A DNA stretch of 64,000 nucleotides from Mesorhizobium temperatum (lineage in GTDB: Bacteria > Pseudomonadota > Alphaproteobacteria > Rhizobiales > Rhizobiaceae). The notes below the pieces were generated by a model. It had not been told where the DNA came from and made no database searches. It worked only from the letters and a program-made list of their open reading frames with translations. The stretch is taken from the NCBI RefSeq assembly GCF_002284575.1, contig NZ_NPKJ01000022.1, positions 95,132 through 159,131 of the forward strand, written 5' to 3'. How positions within the stretch are numbered: the stretch's first letter is position 1; every line of letters begins with the position of its first letter. A program made the translations under genes and the position numbers. This document shows positions 37,281 through 44,577 of this stretch, one piece after another.

Positions 37281-39833
37281 ATGCTCCGACGTTGCGGATT
37301 CGTTGCAGCTTTGATGCTCGCAAGCTTCACGATTTTCGAGGCTTCTGCAGTCGAACGAAGGGTCGCCTTTGTAATCGGCAACTCCGATTACCAAGAAATC
37401 TCGGCGCTCAAGAACCCGGCCAAAGACGTGGTGGACGTGTCCAACACGTTTCGAGCGGCTGGTTTTGATGTTTTCGTCGCCAGAAACCTTACAAAGCTGC
37501 AGTTTGAAGATCAGTTCCGCAACTATCTTGCCGCCGTGGACGGCGCGGATGTGGCTGTCGTCTACTATTCCGGTCACGGTTTTCAGATCGGCGGCGAAAA
37601 TTTCCTGATCCCTGTCGATGCCTCATTGAAAGATGCGGCGGACGTCGAGGTCCAGGCTATCAAGCTGAACGACGTGCTGCAGCAGATGCGTTCGAAATCG
37701 AAGATCCAGGTGATCATCCTCGATGCCTGCCGCAACAATCCATTCCCTCGCAAGGACTATTGGCTCAGGGACCAGCTTCTTACCGCCAGCGGCACCGGCC
37801 TTGCGCAAGTAAGGAGCTCGCTGAACACGCTGATTGCTTTCGCCACCGAACCCGGCGCGGTTGCCTATGACGGCGCCGGCGACCTCAGTCCTTTTTCATT
37901 GGCGTTTTCTCGTCGCGCGCTCGCCCCGAACCAGGAGATCCGCACGGTCATGTCGGCCGTCCGCCGGGATGTGGTTGAGGCTACCAAGGGCTTGCAGGTT
38001 CCCTGGGAGAACTCTTCGCTGATCGACGAAGTCGTTCTGATGCGTCGCAGCAGCCGCCCCTCTCTACCGCCCGTGTTGGAGAAAGTCGTGTTGTCGGGGG
38101 TCGGGCCTGTCGACCTGAACCTCCCGGAACCGGTGGAGGTCGACGGCGGATCAATCACCGTCAGCATCGAAAGACCGCCCGCCTTGGGACGCCTGATGCT
38201 GAATGGCAAGGTTGTCGAAGCGGGGGATCTGATCCAGGGCAAGGATCTGCCGCATCTGCAGATGGATGTCCCCAAGGGAGTTGGCGAGCCAGAAGAGATG
38301 GATATGCTGGCCTACGCCGCACGCGACAATTGGGGCGGCGAAGCCAAGGGCATGCTGGTGTTCCGGGTCAAGAGCGGCGAAGGAACCCAGGGCGAACAGG
38401 TGATGGCCTCGCTCGAAGCCGAGCAGAAGCAGCAGGTGCTGCAGCGCGGCATTCATGTCACCGGTGCCGCCGAGGCGATAGAAAACCGGGAGATCGACGT
38501 TCCGGTCGGCGTGGGCGCGGTTGCCTTGAGCCTGGATCTCCCGACAGATGACTCGGCGGTCAGCCTGAAAGTTGCGAACTATCCGGCAACGGGAACGCTC
38601 TCCCTGCCGGATCGAGCCCTGACGCCCGAATCGAGCTTGACGGTCGGTGAAGTCGAGGGGCTGCGCTATGAACCCCAGATCGGAGCCAGCGCACCGGTCG
38701 AGGTTGCCTTCGAAATTCGGGCGGACAGCGGCGTATCCAAACCCGCCAAAATGAAACTGTCGCCAAGCGTCGATCCGTGCGACTTGGCTGCCGGCGAACC
38801 TCTCGACCTTCAAGGCGTGGTCCCCGGCCTGCTGCCAAATGAAATCGGCGCCGACGCGGTGAAGCTCTGCGAGACTGCGGTGAAGGCGTATCCCGATGTC
38901 GCCCGCTTCCGCTATGAACTGGGTCGCGCGCTGCTTGCAGCCGGCAAGGTCGACCAGGCCAGGAAAGCCATCCAGCAGGCCGCCGACAGGGGGCACGTGC
39001 GCGCTGTGTTCGAACTCGGCTACCTCTACGCGACCGGAACGGGCCTGGCTGTCGACCGCAAGCAGGCCAACACCTTCTACGCGGCTGCAGCCGACAAGGG
39101 TGATCCCTACGGGATGACGTCGTGGGGCCGTGCCTTGTTCAATGGCTACGGCGTCGAGCGCGACACCGGCAAAGGACTGGACCTGCTGCTCAAGGCGGCA
39201 TCAATGGGGCACACCTATGCCATGAACGATCTCGGCGCGATCTTCACCGAAGGCCGCAACGGCGTGCCCGCCGATCAGGCCCGTGCCGTTGCCTTCCTGG
39301 AGGCTGGCGTCCAGCGCCAGGATATGTATTCGATGAACCTGCTTGGCCGGAACTATCTGTCCGGCGCGGGCGTCGAAAAAAATCCGGAAACGGCGCTGGC
39401 CCTGTTTCAGAAAGCCACCGAACTTGGCCAGCCCTACGCTCCGGGTAACCTCGCGCGCATGTATCGCGACGGCGTGGGGGTGGAGCGCAACCTGGCAGAA
39501 GCGCAAAGACTGTTCGAGATGGCGACCATGCGGGGCGACCCGTCCGGTGCATTCGATCGCGCGGTTCTCGAAATGGAAAAGGGCGAAAAGGCCGATCAGG
39601 CCACCGCCGTCCGTTTTCTGGCATTCGCAGCCGCACTGGACACTCGCGACCAGCTGCCGGAAGCCCAGAAGAACCTCGCGAATTTCGGCACGAAGGTGAA
39701 AACGACGGCTTTGAAGCAATTGCGCCAGGAGCTCAGGTCGAAGGTTCCCGCATCCGGTTCGTTGGACAATCAACTGGTTAACGCGGCCAGGCGGGTCTGG
39801 GAACAAGCCAACCCGCGTCGGGACGTGTTCTGA
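37281..39833 (+). CDS. Exported caspase-family (C14) peptidase with Sel1 repeats
   Basis: The 850-residue protein starts at ATG 37281 (AAGGGA upstream) with a signal peptide ending near ASA. Residues about 24-260 form a caspase-like domain with the catalytic His in YYSGHG (37575-37577) and Cys in DACRNNP (37728-37730). A middle part of about 300 residues has Ig-like, beta-rich features and no clear family. From about residue 535 there are six or more Sel1/TPR-like repeats (ELGYLYATGTG, GRALFNGYGV, NLLGRNYLSGAGV, NLARMYRDGVGV). It probably works in the periplasm, with the Sel1 part holding partners. It opens a run of genes leading into the T6SS locus. Confidence 0.88.
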   Translation: MLRRCGFVAALMLASFTIFEASAVERRVAFVIGNSDYQEISALKNPAKDVVDVSNTFRAAGFDVFVARNLTKLQFEDQFRNYLAAVDGADVAVVYYSGHGFQIGGENFLIPVDASLKDAADVEVQAIKLNDVLQQMRSKSKIQVIILDACRNNPFPRKDYWLRDQLLTASGTGLAQVRSSLNTLIAFATEPGAVAYDGAGDLSPFSLAFSRRALAPNQEIRTVMSAVRRDVVEATKGLQVPWENSSLIDEVVLMRRSSRPSLPPVLEKVVLSGVGPVDLNLPEPVEVDGGSITVSIERPPALGRLMLNGKVVEAGDLIQGKDLPHLQMDVPKGVGEPEEMDMLAYAARDNWGGEAKGMLVFRVKSGEGTQGEQVMASLEAEQKQQVLQRGIHVTGAAEAIENREIDVPVGVGAVALSLDLPTDDSAVSLKVANYPATGTLSLPDRALTPESSLTVGEVEGLRYEPQIGASAPVEVAFEIRADSGVSKPAKMKLSPSVDPCDLAAGEPLDLQGVVPGLLPNEIGADAVKLCETAVKAYPDVARFRYELGRALLAAGKVDQARKAIQQAADRGHVRAVFELGYLYATGTGLAVDRKQANTFYAAAADKGDPYGMTSWGRALFNGYGVERDTGKGLDLLLKAASMGHTYAMNDLGAIFTEGRNGVPADQARAVAFLEAGVQRQDMYSMNLLGRNYLSGAGVEKNPETALALFQKATELGQPYAPGNLARMYRDGVGVERNLAEAQRLFEMATMRGDPSGAFDRAVLEMEKGEKADQATAVRFLAFAAALDTRDQLPEAQKNLANFGTKVKTTALKQLRQELRSKVPASGSLDNQLVNAARRVWEQANPRRDVF

Positions 39834-39850
39834 CCAACCAGGAGGTGATG

Positions 39851-40174
39851 GTGAGCAGGAATTGGAAGCAGGCAATCATCGGAATAACTCTGTCCGGCGT
39901 CCTGGCGGGGGTCATGGGCTGCACATCCTGGTCACCCCTTCAACCGACCCCGCTGGTGGCGACGCCCACGCCGCCGCCGAAGGTCGTTCGCAGAGCCCCT
40001 GCGCCGCGGAAGGTCGTCAACCCCGCTCCCAAACCGGTGGCCGCCAAGAAAGTGGTTAAACCGGTCGCGGACGAGCCTGCTGCCGCACCTCCCGTAATCA
40101 TTCCTTCTTCGGGAGGTGGCGGGGGTGGCGGGAGTGGGGGGAGCGGCGGAGGAGGAGGCGGCTGGGGAGGATAG
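39851..40174 (+). CDS. Small lipoprotein with Pro/Lys-rich linker and Gly-rich tail
   Basis: GGAGG at 39841 and GTG 39851 give a 107-residue product. The N-terminal helix ends in VMGC, a lipobox-like site. A Pro/Ala/Lys-rich stretch follows, then a tail almost all glycine and serine. It lies 17 bp after the caspase-like gene and is likely co-transcribed. The layout suggests a membrane-anchored spacer or partner; no family recognised. Confidence 0.65.
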   Translation: MSRNWKQAIIGITLSGVLAGVMGCTSWSPLQPTPLVATPTPPPKVVRRAPAPRKVVNPAPKPVAAKKVVKPVADEPAAAPPVIIPSSGGGGGGGSGGSGGGGGGWGG

Positions 40175-40327
40175 CGCTGAATGGCGGCTGCAAGTAAGCC
40201 AAGTAATTAGAGCATTTACGGCCAAGTGGAATCACTTGGCGTCGCAGGAATGCGGCTAAATCAAACAGATAGAGCCGGATGCTCAGTTCAATTTGAACGT
40301 ATCCCGCTCGCGGATCCGGGCTACGGT

Positions 40328-40906
40328 CTAATTCGCATCCGCTGATTGGCGCAGCGCCTCGATCTCCGCCATCTGAATGCCCATTTCGACAAACGCGGAA
40401 AGAACTGAAAAGCGGTCCTCTAGTGCAACGCGTGCCAATCCGGCGAGAACCCCCGCACTCACAGCGCGGGCGGGAGGTATTGGCTGCAAGGCCGCTACCG
40501 CTGACGCCTCCATAGCCGAACCGTTGCCATGCCGTCCTGCAGCCAGGGCAATCCAGGCGGCCGGCGTTGTTGGCGGCATTGCCGCAGCCTTGCTCATTTC
40601 TGGGCGATGGTGAGGGCTATCCGGTTCGCTGACCCAGTCACGAACAAGCGCAAGCAACTCCTGATCCCCGCGGTCGAGCAGAACGGTGAGATGGCTCAGG
40701 CATTCATGCGCCCACCACACCGCAGCCCGCTCGGGAAGCAGATAGGCACAGAACGTAATCGCCTCCTCGGGCACCCGCCCGGCAAGCAGGGCGCGGCAAA
40801 ATTCGATTGAAGGCTGTTCGGTCGGAAGTGCCACCATGTCCCTGGAAACAGCGGGGCAGGCCATGAAAAGATCCCGTGCCGTTTTGAATCGAAGCTCATT
40901 GGCCAT
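40328..40906 (-). CDS. DUF6931-type protein, T6SS-linked
   Basis: From ATG 40906 the product has 192 residues. It shows the DUF6931 pattern as I recall it: FKTARDLFMACPAVSRDM, CRALLAGRVPEEAITFCAYLLPERAAVWWAHECL. Such proteins are found with T6SS and caspase genes in Rhizobiales; function unknown. It is encoded on the opposite strand from its neighbours and has no signal peptide. Confidence 0.6.
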   Translation of the reverse strand: MANELRFKTARDLFMACPAVSRDMVALPTEQPSIEFCRALLAGRVPEEAITFCAYLLPERAAVWWAHECLSHLTVLLDRGDQELLALVRDWVSEPDSPHHRPEMSKAAAMPPTTPAAWIALAAGRHGNGSAMEASAVAALQPIPPARAVSAGVLAGLARVALEDRFSVLSAFVEMGIQMAEIEALRQSADAN

Positions 40907-41024
40907 GGCCGCCACGCTTTCCCCAGGGAACAATCGACACTGAAGCCCTGGACAGGGCGCGGGTCAAGTCTCCAGTCCCTGGCAAGATGCAACTGCCCTC
41001 CACCACCCGTATGCTTGACGTTTA

Positions 41025-41057
41025 TTGACAGACAATCGCTTGGGGATTTGGTATAAT
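41025..41057 (+). promoter_or_regulatory. Extended -10 promoter for the OmpA-like gene
   Basis: TGGTATAAT at 41049-41057 is a perfect extended -10 box. A TTGACA at 41025 is 21 bp upstream, too far for a standard -35, but an extended -10 does not need one. ATG 41100 is 43 bp downstream. Confidence 0.55.
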
Positions 41058-41099
41058 CCGCAGCCGACAAGATCGGATGCTCAAACGGGAGTAACCGTC

Positions 41100-41630
41100 A
41101 TGCAGTTGGGCAGTTTAGCCTTCGTGTTTACGGTCGCGGTTTTTTCGACCCACGCTTTTGCTGATCCGCTTCAGAAATCAGAAGACATCGTGAAGTTTTT
41201 TGACGGGGCGAGCGAGTTCGGCCCGTCGCGTGGAATTTGCGTCGGCACCGAGGAAGAGTGCAACAGCAAGAACAAGCAAGCGCCTGCCGAAAAAACCAGC
41301 CTCGACATGCTGATCAATTTCGGCCTGGATTCTGCGGAACTCGATGCGACTGCGCGCGCTGAACTGGACGAGTTCGCCAAGGCGTTGAAGGACAGCCGAC
41401 TGAGCACTCTGAACTTCGTTGTTGAGGGTCACACCGATGCAACCGGCTCGGCTGATTACAACGAGGGACTTTCGGAACGAAGAGCCAGATCGGTAACAAC
41501 CTTCCTGACCTCTAACGGCATCGATCCTGCCCGCATCAAAGCGACAGGCTTGGGCGAAGCGAATCCGCGCAGCCCCAACCCATTCGATCCGGTAAACCGC
41601 CGGGTGGAAATGCGGATAAGGACTGAGTAG
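41100..41630 (+). CDS. OmpA-family outer-membrane/peptidoglycan-binding protein
   Basis: The 176-residue protein has a signal peptide (ending AFADP) and a C-terminal OmpA domain: INFGLDSAEL, EGHTDATGSADYNEGLSERRARSV, GLGEANP, NRRVEMRI. The domain binds peptidoglycan non-covalently. GGGAG precedes the ATG. It is small, lacking a barrel, so it is likely a soluble or loosely anchored periplasmic protein. It may serve as wall anchor near the T6SS apparatus. Confidence 0.88.
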   Translation: MQLGSLAFVFTVAVFSTHAFADPLQKSEDIVKFFDGASEFGPSRGICVGTEEECNSKNKQAPAEKTSLDMLINFGLDSAELDATARAELDEFAKALKDSRLSTLNFVVEGHTDATGSADYNEGLSERRARSVTTFLTSNGIDPARIKATGLGEANPRSPNPFDPVNRRVEMRIRTE

Positions 41631-41679
41631 CTGGAGCGGGTGCGCTGGACTAAGACCCGCGCGTCCCTTTCGACGCGAA

Positions 41680-41722
41680 CCGAAGGTCAGCGCAGCAAAC
41701 CGATTCCGATTTCCGGGCCATG
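41680..41722. repeat. Dispersed repeat copy 1
   Basis: The segment CCGAAGGTCAGCGCAGCAAA and the 22 bases after it are nearly the same as at 53540-53581 (one deleted base and a few changes). Each copy lies just after the stop of a minus-strand gene (8 bp here). It may be an intergenic repeat element with a role at transcript ends. Confidence 0.75.
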
Positions 41723-41729
41723 CGCTGGC

Positions 41730-44063
41730 TCAAAGCGCATTCTGAACGGAACTCACCATAGTCGTGATCGCCTGCTTGTATTTTTCGAACTCGGGCGATG
41801 TCTGCCGGACTTCCGTCGTTGTCGTTGTCCGTTGGCTCACTTCAACCATCGCCGGGCTCAGCTTCCGCCCCATTTTCCTTTCGGCCCAGCTCACGACATA
41901 GCTGGCGGACTTGCCGGTGAGAAACGGGTTGGCTTGAATGACGGCCGACCCGAGCACGGCGCTCAATTGCACCGAACCCGGCGACGACAACACTTGATGG
42001 GCGCCTTCCATCCCCAGGAAATGACAGAGATAAAGCCGGCCGGCTGTGATCTGGTGGCCGCGCGCCCGAAGATAAGCTTCGCCTTCGCGCGCCAGATTGC
42101 TGACCATCTCGCGCGAGATGGTTGCGTCATAACGCAGAGCAAGCAGGTCGGCGGTTGACAGTGTCCGCGCAAGTTCGGGACGGTAGGTGTTCATCATCCT
42201 GATCCAGGTCTTCGTTATGAACTGACCGGCGCCGGTCGCCGAAGAAAGTGGGTTCTTGGCGCGGGCGCTGCCGCCACTCTCGACTTGAACGATACGGTCG
42301 GTCAGCGTTTCGACAGCGGAATCATCCGTTGCGATGGCGGTAACCGTACCCAGGGGATCGATCGCCTCGCCGTTGCGATAGAGTTCGAAATGCAGGTGCG
42401 GCCCAGTCGAAAGACCGGTAGTGCCGATGTAACCAATGATATCGCCTGCCTTCACCTTCGCGCCGACACCGCCCTTGACCGCGAATTTCTGCATATGCGC
42501 ATAGCGCGTCTCGCGCCCGTTTCCGTGCGAAATCTTCACCAGGTTGCCGTAACCCCCTCCATCGCCTTGAAAAACGACTTCGCCGTCGAAGGCGGCTGCA
42601 ATCGGCGTACCCAAAGGCGCCGCCCAATCCACGCCCTTGTGAATGCGGACAGTCCCGAGGATTGGGTGCTTGCGTGGGCCGAAGGTGGACGTCATGACCC
42701 CGTTGACCGGGGTAACCATGCCGTTGGTGACTGTCAGCGAGCGAACCTGATCGTCGCCGCTAACGCATGCAAACTGGCCGTCGGTCTGCTGGAAGACGAA
42801 ACAGTCGAGGCTTTTTTCGCTACCCTGGACGCCAACATACAGCACCCGTCCGGCCGTCTCTTCCTTGCCGCGTGGCCTTTGCGAATAGATCAGGACCAAC
42901 CGCTGGTCTTCGCTGGCGAAGGCATCCAGATCCTGTCCTCGCGAAAGATACATGATCGCTTCTCCGATCACGCCGGTCGGGACTTTGTTGCGTGCCGCCG
43001 TCGAGTAGATTGCGTCGAGCAGCCGGTATTGCCTTTTGTGCGTGCCTTGCGCCTGCGCACCCGAATAGTTGAAAAGGTCTTCGCGGACCCAGGGGTCCAC
43101 ACCAGACACAAACACACCAGCGGCATCGCGGGTCAGCGTGCCGACAAATACGTTCTTGGCGTAGATCGAAACCTGCATAAGGGACATGGTTGTCGTCTCG
43201 CGCGCCGGCCTGAAACCGCGCATGGCGACGACATAACCCGGCTCAAGGCTTTCCCGATTGAAAAGCACATTCAGGGCTTCGCCTGCCAGCTTGGCATCCT
43301 CGGCGGAGAAACGCGCATCCAGGGCAACGCTGTCCAAGCTGCGGTCGTTGAGAATCTTTACGAACGTGTCCTCGGTAGCCTCGTATCGTTGATATTCGCT
43401 GGTGACATTTGCAACGCTTGTGTTGTTTTCGATCTGGGTTTTCCGGAACGCGGGAAGGGCTGCCTCGCCTGCATCGATTGTTTCGCCCCAACCTGCTTCG
43501 GCATCATCGGCGTCCACCTGCGGGTCCGAAGCAACCGGAGCCTCGTTTAGAACGGGCGGTGGCTGAACATCGTTTTGCAGATCGTTGGATGGCGCCGGCG
43601 CGGCCTGTCGCTGTGCCTGGAAGAATGCGAAATCTTCTTGCGTGGACGGTATCGTTGTCATGAATTTTTCGCTGGCGCTAAGCATCACGTCAGACAGAAC
43701 TTCGATCTGGGGAGAAACTCCAGCCTGATCGAGTTCTGCCGGGCGCGGGATCACTTGGCTTTTTGTTGCGGCGCCGGTGTCGGGCGCAAGGGTGATCCAC
43801 ATCGGGTCGCCTGCGAGATCGATGATGGCAGGCACATAGACCGATGCATCGGCTGGCACATCGTCGGTTCCCTCGACCGCGTGCAACTCCTCATCTTCAT
43901 CACCAAACGACCAATAGTCCGCGGTGAGATAGAAGCCGGCAGCGATCGACAACAGGACAACCACAGCAAGACCGGCAAGGAGTCTGCGCCAGAGCCTGCG
44001 TCTGCGCAGGGCGGCGCGCGCCTGCTTTTTCAACCTGAAGCTTGTGTCGATACTGTGCGTCAC
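41730..44063 (-). CDS. Bifunctional cell-wall enzyme: M23 endopeptidase plus lytic transglycosylase-like domain
   Basis: From GTG 44063 (overlapping the preceding stop as GTGA) the product has 777 residues. It has one N-terminal membrane anchor, then a long periplasmic part. An M23 (LytM) domain at about residues 460-590 has the metal motifs HKGVDWAAP and HLHFE. It is followed by a transglycosylase-like domain (VQVESGG with the catalytic Glu; SSATGAGQFITKTW). The gene is last in a run with ppkA and pppA, so it probably opens peptidoglycan for T6SS assembly. T6SS loci in other species have dedicated wall enzymes (for example TagX), but this combination is unusual. Confidence 0.88.
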   Translation of the reverse strand: MTHSIDTSFRLKKQARAALRRRRLWRRLLAGLAVVVLLSIAAGFYLTADYWSFGDEDEELHAVEGTDDVPADASVYVPAIIDLAGDPMWITLAPDTGAATKSQVIPRPAELDQAGVSPQIEVLSDVMLSASEKFMTTIPSTQEDFAFFQAQRQAAPAPSNDLQNDVQPPPVLNEAPVASDPQVDADDAEAGWGETIDAGEAALPAFRKTQIENNTSVANVTSEYQRYEATEDTFVKILNDRSLDSVALDARFSAEDAKLAGEALNVLFNRESLEPGYVVAMRGFRPARETTTMSLMQVSIYAKNVFVGTLTRDAAGVFVSGVDPWVREDLFNYSGAQAQGTHKRQYRLLDAIYSTAARNKVPTGVIGEAIMYLSRGQDLDAFASEDQRLVLIYSQRPRGKEETAGRVLYVGVQGSEKSLDCFVFQQTDGQFACVSGDDQVRSLTVTNGMVTPVNGVMTSTFGPRKHPILGTVRIHKGVDWAAPLGTPIAAAFDGEVVFQGDGGGYGNLVKISHGNGRETRYAHMQKFAVKGGVGAKVKAGDIIGYIGTTGLSTGPHLHFELYRNGEAIDPLGTVTAIATDDSAVETLTDRIVQVESGGSARAKNPLSSATGAGQFITKTWIRMMNTYRPELARTLSTADLLALRYDATISREMVSNLAREGEAYLRARGHQITAGRLYLCHFLGMEGAHQVLSSPGSVQLSAVLGSAVIQANPFLTGKSASYVVSWAERKMGRKLSPAMVEVSQRTTTTTEVRQTSPEFEKYKQAITTMVSSVQNAL

Positions 44064-44566
44064 GGATTGCTTCCGGTCAGGAAAAAGGTCCACCGCGCCT
44101 GTTCAAGCGTATCGACTTCGAGAAATCGTGCGGCGATATGGCCGCGCTGCCAGCATTCATCGATGCCGCGTATCGAAAAACGCCGCCGGTCGATGCACAT
44201 TTCGGTCGACCCGTTCAGGGTTGCATGGCCAAAAACGTCCGTCGCATAGATGTAAATGTAGCGGTTGGTGAGTTCCTCGCGGATCACGTTCACGCACTGA
44301 TTTGCGCCGATGGTCCACCAGCCATCGGTCTGGTCCGCATTGTCGACCTTTTGGCCGACAGCGAGATTAACGACGTCGAGCGTCTGATTGCAGACGGTGA
44401 ATTCGGCACGCGCTTCGTTGGACGACAGGAGAGCCAGCAATGTCGCGCCCGAGATGACCGTAAGTCTGATACGGCCTCTCAGGGTAAGCAGGCCGCGAAG
44501 CCGGTCACGCAGATTTCTCGGCGGGGCAGCGGTCGGGAAGGAAAAACGCGAGCGGCGGCGGTCCAT
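44060..44566 (-). CDS. DUF1036 exported protein
   Basis: The 168-residue protein has an N-terminal basic/hydrophobic segment (about residues 28-52, ending EARAE) and a DUF1036 domain: FTVCNQTLDVVNLAVG, GWWTIGANQCVNV, RYIYIYATD. Family function is unknown. It lies between ppkA and the M23 gene, 11 bp after the ppkA stop. Confidence 0.8.
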   Translation of the reverse strand: MDRRRSRFSFPTAAPPRNLRDRLRGLLTLRGRIRLTVISGATLLALLSSNEARAEFTVCNQTLDVVNLAVGQKVDNADQTDGWWTIGANQCVNVIREELTNRYIYIYATDVFGHATLNGSTEMCIDRRRFSIRGIDECWQRGHIAARFLEVDTLEQARWTFFLTGSNP

Positions 44567-44577
44567 CGGCGTTCATG

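Noticed and set aside
42285..43550. 421-codon plus-strand open frame
   Set aside because: Antisense to the M23-transglycosylase gene; no recognisable domain and arises from codon bias.
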